From the NCBI GenBank assembly GCA_965660355.1, contig CBFHZN010000006.1, positions 1 to 64,000 of the forward strand: a stretch of DNA of 64,000 nucleotides. The letters run 5' to 3'. The DNA is from CAJXVY01 sp965660355. GTDB taxonomy: Bacteria > Actinomycetota > Actinomycetes > Actinomycetales > Microbacteriaceae. The position numbers were made by a program, and so were the translations under genes. Under the pieces are notes generated by a model, which searched no databases, had not been told where the DNA came from, and saw nothing but the letters and a program-made list of their open reading frames with translations. Of the stretch, positions 32,389 to 41,900 are shown piece by piece (position 1 is the first letter of the stretch; each line of letters begins with the position of its first letter).

Positions 32389-32733
32389 TTAGCTAAATGA
32401 GTCACCGCATGCGCAAGAATCACTGGCGTTGGGATTATCAATAGTGAATCCTTGCTTTTGGATGGTGTCTTCAAAGTCGATTGTTGCCCCGTCCAGATAT
32501 GGAACGCTCATAGGGTCAACAATTACCTCTACTCCGCCAAATTCAGCCACTGCGTCATCTTCGGTGATTCGCTCATCGAAGAACAGCTGATAAATCAAAC
32601 CTGAGCATCCTCCAGGTTCAACCGCAATTCTGAGCCTCAGGTCATCTCTTCCTTCGGCTTCCAGTAAGGCTTTCACCTTTGCTGCAGCCACATCACTGAG
32701 TTTCGCACCGTGAGTTGCAATTGCTTGAGACAT
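32389..32733 (-). CDS. erpA: ErpA-type iron-sulfur insertion protein
   Basis: 114 residues of the A-type carrier family with the three conserved cysteines: Cys43 in EPGGCSGLIY, and Cys107/Cys109 in SDSCACGDSF. A-type carriers hand Fe-S clusters to apoproteins. The ATG at 32733 follows AGGAGG; an upstream start at 32766 is rejected because that site would lie inside the gene. Gene order M20 peptidase-erpA-ctaCDF is compact. Confidence 0.92.
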   Translation of the reverse strand: MSQAIATHGAKLSDVAAAKVKALLEAEGRDDLRLRIAVEPGGCSGLIYQLFFDERITEDDAVAEFGGVEVIVDPMSVPYLDGATIDFEDTIQKQGFTIDNPNASDSCACGDSFS

Positions 32734-32755
32734 TGAACCTCCTAAATCCATAGCC

Positions 32756-34147
32756 CTATTCTGCATGAATTCTATTCGCTTGTAAAAGCATTAACCCGTG
32801 AGTTTGAATTGTCTTCCTGAAAGTTGGCAAATGTTGAGACTCGTTTGGCGAGTGCGCTCTCGCATCTGGGTCCTCAACACCTGTGACTAACACCTCGGCC
32901 TCTGGAAACTGCTTCCCGAATTCGGCAATAAATGGAATCGACCCGCCGACTCCCATTTCCACCGCTTGGCGCTGATAAGCCGCCTGCATGGCGTCTTTAG
33001 CAAGATTTGTAGCCCAAGATTCTCTAGCGAGATAAGGGCTTCCGATCTCAGTTTCAAAGAATTCGATTTTTGATCCAAACGGGGCATTTTCCAATATGTG
33101 ATTTTTGATTGCTTGCAGGGCAGAGATTGGATCATCGTTGGGTGCTATCCGGGCGCTGATTTTGCATCTACTACTGGCCTGCAGAGTGTTAGAGCTCTCT
33201 GAAACCCTTGGATTGTCAATCCCGATAACAGTAATGGACGGCTGATACCAACTCCTGTCAACCAAACCACCTTTTCCTGTCAGCTCAACCCCATCCAAGA
33301 CCCCAGACTGTGAACGGATGAAATCTTCAGGAACATCAATATTGGATGCTGCCATGGATTTCAATCCATTGACTGCCACCGAACCATCATCGTTATGAAG
33401 TGTTGCCAGCAATTTGGTCAATGCCATCATTGAATCAGGAACCACTCCCCCAAAAACTCCTGAGTGCAAGGGGTGGTCAAGCGTTGCGACAGAGAATTCC
33501 AGGCTCACCAGTCCACGCAGGGAAGAGGTCAGAGCAGGGGTGTCCAGTTCAAAATTTCCACTATCTGCAACAACAATTACATCCGCAGACAATTTTTCTC
33601 TGTTGGCTTCCAAAAAAGAAACAAAATTGGGAGAACCAATTTCCTCTTCGCCTTCAATAAAAACAGTTACGCCAACATTAATCTCTTCATTGCTGTCTCT
33701 CAGCATCTCGCAGGCTGCGAGGTGAGTTATGACGCCCGCCTTGTCATCGCTCGCTCCCCTGCCAAAAAGCCTGTCCTCAATCACGGTTGGCTGAAACGGT
33801 TCTGTCTTCCACTGTTCCAAATCTCCAGCTGGCTGAATATCGTGATGAGCGTATAAAAGCACCTGCGGATAACCAGGTTTTGCTTGTCGTCTTGCGATAA
33901 TCGCGGGTGTACCATCAGGGGCTGATTGGATGATTTCTACAGTTTCAAAAATTCCCGTGGAGTAAAACAGATTTCTGATTGTCTCGGCAGATTCATTCAG
34001 AGGAGATGGGTCAACTCCGGGCCAGGCAAGCGAGCGAATTTTCACCAATTGCATCAATTGATTTAGCTTTGAATCAAAGTTACTGTCTGTCCAAGCGATG
34101 ACTGATTCGATGAGATGCGGGCTCAGGCTCTGATAATTGAAACTCAT
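32756..34147 (-). CDS. M20 family metallopeptidase (dipeptidase)
   Basis: 463 residues with the M20 zinc site: LLYAHHDIQPAGD (His and Asp ligands), GRGASDDKAG (bridging Asp), EGEEEIGS (catalytic Glu and ligand Glu), a late HSPNES His ligand, and a lid domain between. Closest to the dipeptidase/carboxypeptidase branch (DapE/ArgE-like). No signal peptide. There is no SD, but TAGATT ends 6 bases before the ATG. Confidence 0.9.
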   Translation of the reverse strand: MSFNYQSLSPHLIESVIAWTDSNFDSKLNQLMQLVKIRSLAWPGVDPSPLNESAETIRNLFYSTGIFETVEIIQSAPDGTPAIIARRQAKPGYPQVLLYAHHDIQPAGDLEQWKTEPFQPTVIEDRLFGRGASDDKAGVITHLAACEMLRDSNEEINVGVTVFIEGEEEIGSPNFVSFLEANREKLSADVIVVADSGNFELDTPALTSSLRGLVSLEFSVATLDHPLHSGVFGGVVPDSMMALTKLLATLHNDDGSVAVNGLKSMAASNIDVPEDFIRSQSGVLDGVELTGKGGLVDRSWYQPSITVIGIDNPRVSESSNTLQASSRCKISARIAPNDDPISALQAIKNHILENAPFGSKIEFFETEIGSPYLARESWATNLAKDAMQAAYQRQAVEMGVGGSIPFIAEFGKQFPEAEVLVTGVEDPDARAHSPNESQHLPTFRKTIQTHGLMLLQANRIHAE

Positions 34148-34153
34148 AAGAGT

Positions 34154-34159
34154 AATCTA
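34154..34159 (-). promoter_or_regulatory. Probable -10 box of leaderless M20 peptidase gene
   Basis: TAGATT on the minus strand, then ACTCTT, then the ATG at 34147. No SD in between. The opposite strand of the same bases supplies TAATCT in front of the divergent DUF3043 gene. Confidence 0.5.
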
Positions 34160-34181
34160 GTTGCAGTTAGCGAGGATTATT

Positions 34182-34715
34182 TTGGAAGAAAAAGAGAATG
34201 CCGCAGGTAAGGGAAGGCCCACGCCATCCCGTAAAGAACAAGAAAAACTGAGAAAAAAACCTCTGGTTGGCGATAAAAGCAAAGAGGCGAAGCGAATCGA
34301 AAAAGAGAGGGTCAGAGAACAGCGTGCCAAAATCCGGGAGGGGATGATGAGCGGGGATGAACGCTACCTCACCAGCAGAGACCGAGGCCCTCAGAGAAAA
34401 CTTGTTAGAGACCTCGTTGACACTCGATTCACAACTGGAGAGTTGGTTTTACCAGCTTTGGTGGTTGTGGTCTTGGTCACCTTTGTCGACTCAGTGGAAG
34501 TTCAGTTCTACGCTTTGGTTGCCATGTGGGTGCTGTTTTTAGCTGTTGCGTTTGATGCGTTCATGCATGGAATACGAGTAAAAAGGCGACTAGTTGAAAG
34601 ATTTGGTGCGGACAAGGTCGAAAAGGGTGTTCGCTGGTATGCGGCCATGCGCTCGATACAGATGCGATCACTACGAATACCAAAACCTCAGGTTAAACGA
34701 GGAGAGAAAATCTAG
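34182..34715 (+). CDS. DUF3043 family membrane protein
   Basis: About 177 residues: a long charged N-terminal region (KGRPTPSRKEQEKLRKKPL, repeated KE/RE runs), RDRGPQRKLVRDLVDTRFTTGELVLP before two membrane helices, and a basic C-terminus. This is DUF3043, actinobacteria-specific and of unknown role. The TTG at 34182 is chosen because GAGG lies exactly 6 bases upstream; a TTG at 34161 lacks an SD. The next gene starts one base after its stop codon region. Confidence 0.85.
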   Translation: MEEKENAAGKGRPTPSRKEQEKLRKKPLVGDKSKEAKRIEKERVREQRAKIREGMMSGDERYLTSRDRGPQRKLVRDLVDTRFTTGELVLPALVVVVLVTFVDSVEVQFYALVAMWVLFLAVAFDAFMHGIRVKRRLVERFGADKVEKGVRWYAAMRSIQMRSLRIPKPQVKRGEKI

Positions 34716-35717
34716 ATGCAATACAGCTATCTCGGCAACAGCGGCTTCAAGGTTTCAAGACTGATTTATGGAAACTGGCTAACCCACGCCAGTCAGGTCG
34801 CTAACGAAGAGGCGATTAGAACTGTTCACGCAAGCCTTGATGGAGGCATCACCACATTCGACACCGCCGATGTTTATGCAAACCAAGCTGCCGAAGAGGT
34901 ATTAGGCGATGCGCTCAGCGGACAACGCAGAGAAGGTCTAGAGATACTAACCAAGGTCTACTGGCCCGTGAGTGCGAGAATGCCAAATGATCACGGTTTA
35001 TCCAGAAAACACATCATGGAATCCATAAACGGGTCACTGAGGCGCCTGAGAACCGATTACGTTGATTTGTATCAAGCTCATCGCTATGACTACGAAACCC
35101 CTCTTGAAGAAACCATGCAGGCTTTTGCCGACATAGTTCGATCGGGTAAGGCCTTATACATTGGTGTTAGCGAATGGACGGCAGAGCAGATTGAGGCTGG
35201 TGCAAAACTCGCAGGGCAAATGAATTTCCAACTAATCAGCTCCCAGCCGCAGTATTCGATGCTGTGGCGAGTGATTGAAAAAAAGGTGATTCCAGCAAGT
35301 CAAAAGCACGGCCTCAGTCAAATCGTTTGGTCACCAATGGCTGGAGGGGTTCTGAGCGGCAAATACCTACCTGGTGTTTCACCAGCCGAGGGCACACGAG
35401 CAAGTGATCCAGAAACGGCACGCTTTATGGAGAAGTTCATGACTGATGTAACCCTCACAAGAGTTCAAAAACTAAAGTCTTTGGCTGAGGAAATGGGTAT
35501 AACCATGCCTCAATTCGCTCTCGCCTGGACGCTACAGAATGAAAATGTGTCTTCAGCTATTGTCGGCGCCAGAACCCCTGAACAAATAAAGTCCAACCTC
35601 GGTGCCGATGAAATCGAAATTCCAGCAGATGTGATGAAAAAAATCGATGAGATATTGGGAGATTCGATAGTCAATGATCCATCGCTGACCAACTCTCCGC
35701 CGGAGAGATTGGTCTAA
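34716..35717 (+). CDS. Aldo/keto reductase
   Basis: 333 residues, TIM-barrel AKR with the catalytic tetrad Asp49, Tyr54, Lys80 and His122 (DTADVYANQ, LTKVYWP, LYQAHRYD), and a C-terminal NADPH site (SAIVGARTPEQIKSNL). It resembles the voltage-gated K-channel beta/YghZ-like branch. Substrate unknown. It follows the DUF3043 gene directly with GAGGAG upstream and converges with pyrD. Confidence 0.9.
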   Translation: MQYSYLGNSGFKVSRLIYGNWLTHASQVANEEAIRTVHASLDGGITTFDTADVYANQAAEEVLGDALSGQRREGLEILTKVYWPVSARMPNDHGLSRKHIMESINGSLRRLRTDYVDLYQAHRYDYETPLEETMQAFADIVRSGKALYIGVSEWTAEQIEAGAKLAGQMNFQLISSQPQYSMLWRVIEKKVIPASQKHGLSQIVWSPMAGGVLSGKYLPGVSPAEGTRASDPETARFMEKFMTDVTLTRVQKLKSLAEEMGITMPQFALAWTLQNENVSSAIVGARTPEQIKSNLGADEIEIPADVMKKIDEILGDSIVNDPSLTNSPPERLV

Positions 35718-36703
35718 TAATTTCTTTGAATGCGCTTGGGCCAAAAAGGCCCACCGTAAACAAAACCAGTGTAAACCTGAACCAAATCTGCCCCCAGGTG
35801 GAGTCTTTTCTGTATTTCTTCGCTGGTTTCAATTCCCCCGACTGAGATAATCGTTTTTTCTTCCAGTCTCTCTCTAAGCAAGCTGATTAGACCCCTTGCC
35901 CTTGATGCTAGAACCGGACCAGAAAGCCCACCTGCCTGGTTCAGTTCAGAAGGCTTAGCACTGACCCCGGAGCGAGAAATTGTTGTGTTGGCTGCAATAA
36001 CCCCAGCCAAATCATGCTCGAGAACCAAATCGGCAATCCTGAGGACGTCCACGTCTGCTAAATCGGGGGCAATTTTCACCAACAGCGGTGTCGAACCAAT
36101 CTCCTGCTTGACCGCTCGAATAATGCCATCCAAAGCTTCTGTTTCTTGAAGCTCTCTCAGACCAGGGGTGTTTGGGCTAGAGACGTTTATGACGAAGTAA
36201 TCCCCTAATCCGGCAAGCTCCCTTGCACTAAAAGCGTAATCTTCCGATGCCCTTTCCAGCTCAGTGATTTTTGACTTTCCAATGTTGATGCCAATCACCG
36301 GAAGATCGGCATTTGATTCACGAAGTTTTCTCAATCTTTTTGCCAGAGCCTTAGCACCTCGGTTATTAAATCCCATGCGATTAATCAGCGCCCTGTCTTT
36401 CACTAACCTGAACATTCTTGGTTTTGGGTTTCCCGGCTGAGCCAGAGCAGTCACGGTTCCCACCTCAACGTGACCAAATCCCAACGCGTAAAGCTCTTTT
36501 ATCAGCTCTCCGTTTTTATCAAATCCAGCCGCCATTCCCAGTGGGCCCTTGAAATCTAGCCCCATTGCAGAGACATTGTTTAGCTTCGCGGGTTTAACCA
36601 ACCCCAGCCTGAATAAAATCTTGATGGCCAAAACCCCAAGGGAGTGGGCGAATTCAGGATTCAGCCTTTTTAGAAATGCACCAAATAGGAATTTATAAAT
36701 CAC
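35714..36703 (-). CDS. pyrD: PyrD, quinone-dependent dihydroorotate dehydrogenase
   Basis: 329 residues of the class 2 type: an N-terminal amphipathic helical stretch that docks on the membrane, AAGFDKNGE, catalytic Ser in NVSSPNTPGLR, VKIAPDL, and VSVGGIETSEEI with the FMN phosphate site. It feeds electrons into the quinone pool during pyrimidine synthesis. The GTG start overlaps the nrdR stop (GTGA). Confidence 0.94.
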   Translation of the reverse strand: MIYKFLFGAFLKRLNPEFAHSLGVLAIKILFRLGLVKPAKLNNVSAMGLDFKGPLGMAAGFDKNGELIKELYALGFGHVEVGTVTALAQPGNPKPRMFRLVKDRALINRMGFNNRGAKALAKRLRKLRESNADLPVIGINIGKSKITELERASEDYAFSARELAGLGDYFVINVSSPNTPGLRELQETEALDGIIRAVKQEIGSTPLLVKIAPDLADVDVLRIADLVLEHDLAGVIAANTTISRSGVSAKPSELNQAGGLSGPVLASRARGLISLLRERLEEKTIISVGGIETSEEIQKRLHLGADLVQVYTGFVYGGPFWPKRIQRNY

Positions 36704-37143
36704 TGTTCCCTCAGATCATCAATTGCTTTCTCAAAATCTTCCAGTGTGTCCCAAGCTTGATAAACACTTGCAAACCTCATGTAGGCAACCTGATCTAGTT
36801 GCCTTAGTGGTTCTAAAATAGCCAAACCAATCTCATGGGCTTCAATGTTTGCAGAGCCAGATTGCCTTAGGTTTTCCTCAACAGTTTGCGCAAGTTTTGC
36901 CAAATCTCCATCTGTAACAGGTCTTCCCTGACAGGCTTTTCGAACTCCTGAAACAATCTTGTCTCTGCTAAATGGCTCGACAACTCCAGAGCGCTTTGTG
37001 ACCATCAGGCTAGCGGTCTCAATTGTAGTAAAGCGCTTGCCGCACTCGGGGCATTGACGACGTCTTCTGATGCTACTTCCGTCATCACTTGTTCTGGAAT
37101 CTGTTACCTTCGAATCCTCGTGCCTGCAAAAAGGGCAGTGCAT
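36700..37143 (-). CDS. nrdR: NrdR, ribonucleotide reductase repressor
   Basis: 147 residues: a zinc ribbon with Cys3, Cys6, Cys31 and Cys34, the DSRTSDDGSSIRRRRQC segment, and an ATP-cone domain from about residue 46 (VVEPFSRDKI). NrdR senses ATP/dATP and represses nrd operons. No nrd gene or paired NrdR box is seen in the window. It starts right after the hisD stop and overlaps pyrD. Confidence 0.96.
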   Translation of the reverse strand: MHCPFCRHEDSKVTDSRTSDDGSSIRRRRQCPECGKRFTTIETASLMVTKRSGVVEPFSRDKIVSGVRKACQGRPVTDGDLAKLAQTVEENLRQSGSANIEAHEIGLAILEPLRQLDQVAYMRFASVYQAWDTLEDFEKAIDDLREQ

Positions 37144-38439
37144 TTAGTCATCCCTCCTTGCGCTAATCGCCTCGCCGTGAGCTGGCAAACCCTCTGCGTT
37201 GCTAAAGCTGAGTAATTTTTGTTCTAAGTCCAGTAAATCACCCTTTGAATAATCAATTACTTGCTGGGCTCTTAGAAAACTAAGAACCCCCAACCCTGAA
37301 CTGTGTCTCCCTTGCCCACCAGTTGGCAACACGTGATTTGAACCAGCCATGTAATCTCCGAGACTCACAGGTGAATACGGACCTATAAACAAAGCTCCCG
37401 CGTTGGTTATTTGGTTAGCAAATCTCTCATTATCCGCAAGTTGCAAGCTCAAGTGCTCAGCGGCGTACTCATTGGCGGCGGTAATCATCGATTGCTCTGA
37501 TTCAACAACCAAAATCAACGACTGCGGACCGGTCAAACTTGTGCCCGCGCGCTCGGAGTTTTTGGTCAAAATCAGAGTTCTCTCAAGTTCTTGATTTACT
37601 TTTTCAGCCAAAATCAAGGAATTAGTTACCAATACACAAGCAGCGTTTTCATCATGCTCTGCCTGACTTAGAAGATCTGCAGCAACGTGCGATGGATTAG
37701 CTGTCTCATCAGCCAAAATCATTATTTCTGTTGGTCCAGCCTCGCTGTCTATGCCAATCATCCCCCTCAGAGACCTTTTGGCAGCCGCCAGATAAATGTT
37801 TCCGGGACCGGTGAACATTCTGAAGGGCTGCATATGAAGAGACTCAATTCCAAGTGCCGCTGCCGCCACAGCACCAACTCCTCCAATCGAATAGACCTCT
37901 TCAATCCCCAAAAGCTTTGCCGATGCCAAAACCTGTTTGGCGGGCAACCCATTTTCTTGGGCTGGTGAGAATAAGCCAATTCTTTTTACGCCGGCGACTT
38001 GAGCGGGCACAGCGTTCATAATCACACTCGATGGGTAAACCGCTTTTCCTCCCGGAGCATAGATTGCCACTGAGTCAACTGGTGAGTATCGCTGGGTGAC
38101 TTTTGAGCTAGATCCAAAGTCGGTGCTCACCTGCTTGGGCATGGAATCTTCACTACTGGCACGAAGCCTGCTAATCGATTCCTTCATGGCATCCAATAAG
38201 GTTTTATCGATGCCTTCAAGAGCTTCTTCCAGCTGATTTTGTGAAACTTTTAGAACTGGGTTTTTCACCCCGTCAAATTGCTCAACCTGCCTTTGAATGG
38301 CACTTTCGCCGTGCTCCGAAACCTCTTCAATCAGCGTGTTTACGGTGTCCATGACCGATTCAATTGTCTGTTCTGCACGAATTAGAATCCGATTCACATC
38401 CGCAGGTTTTAGCTGTTCGCTGATTTCTACGATTCGCAA
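37144..38439 (-). CDS. hisD: HisD, histidinol dehydrogenase
   Basis: 431 residues with YAPGGKAVYPSSV, GPGNIYLAAAKR, GIDSEAGPTEIMI, LLSQAEHDE (zinc/His) and GGQGRHSSGLGVLSFLR. It oxidises histidinol to histidine in two steps. Other his genes are not adjacent. The TTG start has AAAGG six bases upstream. First gene of hisD-nrdR-pyrD. Confidence 0.95.
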   Translation of the reverse strand: MRIVEISEQLKPADVNRILIRAEQTIESVMDTVNTLIEEVSEHGESAIQRQVEQFDGVKNPVLKVSQNQLEEALEGIDKTLLDAMKESISRLRASSEDSMPKQVSTDFGSSSKVTQRYSPVDSVAIYAPGGKAVYPSSVIMNAVPAQVAGVKRIGLFSPAQENGLPAKQVLASAKLLGIEEVYSIGGVGAVAAAALGIESLHMQPFRMFTGPGNIYLAAAKRSLRGMIGIDSEAGPTEIMILADETANPSHVAADLLSQAEHDENAACVLVTNSLILAEKVNQELERTLILTKNSERAGTSLTGPQSLILVVESEQSMITAANEYAAEHLSLQLADNERFANQITNAGALFIGPYSPVSLGDYMAGSNHVLPTGGQGRHSSGLGVLSFLRAQQVIDYSKGDLLDLEQKLLSFSNAEGLPAHGEAISARRDD

Positions 38440-38476
38440 TCTTTACCTTTCTTGCATTTCGCCGTTTCCAATCCCT

Positions 38477-38482
38477 TAACCT
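38477..38482 (+). promoter_or_regulatory. Probable -10 box of leaderless flavin reductase gene
   Basis: TAACCT followed by 7 bases and the ATG at 38490, with no SD; consistent with a leaderless transcript divergent from hisD. Confidence 0.4.
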
Positions 38483-38489
38483 TATACGG

Positions 38490-38993
38490 ATGACAAACGA
38501 TAACTTGCTCGGAGCAGATGCCCTCAAGGCGGCCTTCAGAAGACACGCCTCAGGAATTTCCATAATCACTGGAGCTGATGAGGGTCGACCGTTTGGTTTC
38601 ACTGCATCCAGTGCCACAAGTCTGGGCTCCAACCCTCCACTTGTTTCTCTGAATATTGCCCAGGGTTCATCCAGTTATCCGCTGATGAACAAGGGAAGAC
38701 TGCTTGGTTTGCATGTTTTGGGATCAGATAATTTAGAACTCGCGCAACAGATGGCTGGACCCAAAGAATCAAGATTTGAAAGTAGCTATTCAGTCATGGA
38801 TGAAGGTGTTCCAGTTTTTGATTCAGTTAGCGCTGTTTTGTTTATTCGCATTCGAGAGGTTATCGACATCGAAAAAAACGCGGTGGTGGTGTGTGATGTG
38901 GTTTCAGGAGTAGAAATGCATGAACAATCGCCAATAACCTATTTCAATCGCGGGTATCACGAAATTGGAAATCGTTTAGCTGATAACTACTAA
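38490..38993 (+). CDS. Flavin reductase-like protein (FMN-binding split barrel)
   Basis: 167 residues with AFRRHASGISIITG, PFGFTASSATSLGSNPPLVSLNIAQ and a late YFNRGYHEIG, the pattern of the flavin reductase-like domain (HpaC/RutF type). It would reduce FMN or FAD with NAD(P)H, normally for a partner oxygenase, but none is adjacent. It converges with dnaE with a 4-base overlap. Confidence 0.85.
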   Translation: MTNDNLLGADALKAAFRRHASGISIITGADEGRPFGFTASSATSLGSNPPLVSLNIAQGSSSYPLMNKGRLLGLHVLGSDNLELAQQMAGPKESRFESSYSVMDEGVPVFDSVSAVLFIRIREVIDIEKNAVVVCDVVSGVEMHEQSPITYFNRGYHEIGNRLADNY

Positions 38994-41900
38994 CTGATAC
39001 TTTCCGCACCCAAAAGCTGTTTCACCTCACCAAAAAGCTCTGGGCAAACGTTTACTCTGTTGGGCAATAAAAAGTGTCGATCACCATCACTTCCAGTTAG
39101 TTTCAACTGCACCTCAACTGGACCCTCATAGGTTTCCAAAATTGCACGTAATTGATCCATGCGTTGCTTAGTTGCCAAAGAATCTCGAATATTTAATGTC
39201 ACCACTCCCCCGTCATCTCGACTGGCATCAATGATTTCCATTGAATTGGCGGATGCGGAGATTCCATCATCACGCCTGGAGATTCGAACTCTGATCGAAA
39301 CGGTTTGATCGGGAATCAATTGCTCTTTTAGCTGCAGATAGGTCTTACCCATAAACATGACCTGTATTTCTCCGCTGAAATCTTCCAGGGTGACCGCTGC
39401 GTAGGGATTCCCGCTGTTTCTTGCCACCCTATGGTTCACTGCAGTTATTAGCCCCGCTAAAGTCAGCATCTCCCCATCCGGCACTTCTGAGCGAGCGAGC
39501 AATTGGGCGATGCTTGAATCACTATTGCGACCAAGGATTGCCTCTTGCCCACTTAGCGGATGATCGCTTACATATAAGCCGAGCATCTCCCGTTCATGAG
39601 CCAATTTGTCTCGCTTGGTCCATTCTGGAAGTTCAGGAATGACAATTGAAGTTGTGTCTTCATCCAGAGAGCCAAATAAATCCATTTGTCCCAATGATTC
39701 GTTTTTCTTGGTCACACTGGCGGCCTCAACCGCATCCTCATGAATCGCCATCAACGCTCTGCGGTTGTGACCGAGTGAATCAAATGCCCCTGCTTTGATA
39801 AGTGCTTCAACCACTCTTTTTGTGCAGGCTTGAGCACTTACTTTGGCTATGAAGTCATTAAAGTCTTTATAGCCACCTTTGCTCTCACGAGAATCAATAA
39901 TTGCTGTAACCACGTTTTTTCCAACGTTTCTAATAGCTCCCAGCCCAAATCGAATATCTTCACCGGCTGCGGCGAAGACACCTATTGACTCATTCACATC
40001 GGGGGCTAAGACCTTTATGCCCATCCTTCTGCACTCGTTGAGATAAATTGCCAGGCGGTCTTTTGAATCACCAATGCTTGTCAATAAAGCCGCCATGTAT
40101 TCGGCAGGGTAGTTAGCTTTTAGATATGCAGTCCAAAAACTCAGCACCCCATAGCCAGCACTGTGTGCTTTGTTGAAGGCATAATCGGCAAAAGGCAGCA
40201 AGGTGTCCCATAAAGCCTTAACCGCACCCTCACTAAAGCCCTTAGCTTTCATGCCATCGCTAAATCCGGCAAACTGCTTTGCCAGTTCTTCTGGTTTTTT
40301 CTTTCCCATCGCCCGACGCAATAAATCTGCCTGTCCCAGGGTGTAGCCAGCAACTTTTTGAGCAACGGCCATCACCTGCTCCTGATAAACAATCAGTCCA
40401 TAGGTTGGGCCCAAGATCTCCTGCAGTGGCTCCTCTAATTCTGGGTGAATGCTCTCTGGTTGCTGTAACCCATTTTTACGCTGAGCGTAGTTGGTGTGCG
40501 AATTCATTCCCATTGGTCCCGGGCGATACAAAGCACCCACCGCAGAGATATGCTCAAACTCACTCGGCTTCAACATCCTGAGCAGGCTTCGCATGTTGTC
40601 ACTATCCAGCTGGAAAACCCCTAATGTGTCACCTCTGGATAACAACTCATAAGTTTTTTTATCGCTGTTCATGTCCAGTTTTTCTAGGACAACCTCTTCA
40701 CCGCGATTTCGCTTGATATTTTCTAGAGCATCATCAATTACGGTCAGGTTTCTCAAACCTAGGAAGTCCATTTTCAAAAGCCCAAGTTCTTCACAGGGTG
40801 GCTGATCAAACTGAGTGATGATGGCCCCGTCATCTTCCCGCTTCATGATTGGTATTGCATCTGTCAGCGGAACCGCAGACATGATTACTCCTGCAGCATG
40901 AACACCCCATTGGCGCTTTAGTGATTCCAAACCGGTTGCTAGATCGAATATCCGCTTGGAGTCTTCGTCGGTTTCAATTAATTCTCTGAACTCAGCGGCT
41001 TCGCTGTAGCGCTCACTTTCCTTATTGTGCGTATCGCCCAGGCTTGCATCCCGACCCAAAACCATAGGTGGCATGGCCTTGGTCAGTTTCTCACCAGCGG
41101 AGTATGGCAAGGCTAAAACTCTGGCAGCGTCTTTGAGTGCCTGTTTTGCCTTAATGGTTCCATAGGTGACAATCTGAGCGACGCGGTCTGCTCCGTATTT
41201 TTCTGATACGTAGCGAATCACTTCTGGCCTTCGCCTGTCATCAAAATCAACATCGATATCAGGCATGGAGACTCGCTCGGGGTTCAAAAACCGCTCAAAA
41301 ATCAAGTCGTGCTCGAGGGGGTCTAATTCGGTGATTCCCAATGCGTAGGAAACGATTGAAGCTGCCGCACTCCCGCGCCCCGGTCCAACCCTGATTCCCT
41401 GCTCTCTTGCCCAAGAGATGAAATCACTTACCACCAAGAAATATCCGGGGAAACCCATGTTTAGAATCACATCTATCTCATAGGCTGCCTGCTCACGAGC
41501 TTTTTCAGGGATGTTGCCGTGGTAGCGATTGTTCATCCCCTTCCAGACCTCTTTTTCAAACCAGCTGGCTTCGGTTTCCTGCTCGGGCAGCGGGAACTTT
41601 GGCATCAGATCGCGCTTTTCGAAACTGACCTCACAGCGCTCGGCAACTAATAACGTGTTGTCACAAGCCTCGGGAAAGTCCCTAAAGACCTCTCTCATCT
41701 CAGACGCTGATTTCAGGTAGAACTCCTGCGAATCAAATTTAAACCTATTCGGGTCATAAAGATTCGAGCCGGATTGAACGCTTAGAAGTGCCTCGTGCGC
41801 TTCCCAGTCTTCTTTTTTGGTGTAGTGAAGATCATTAGTTGCCAAAAGCGGGATGTTTAGATCCTTTGCCAGCTGAATCAGATCTGTCATCACACGCTTT

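Noticed and set aside
33464..33856. 130-residue plus-strand frame inside the M20 peptidase
   Set aside because: Antisense to a complete metallopeptidase with all metal ligands; no independent support.
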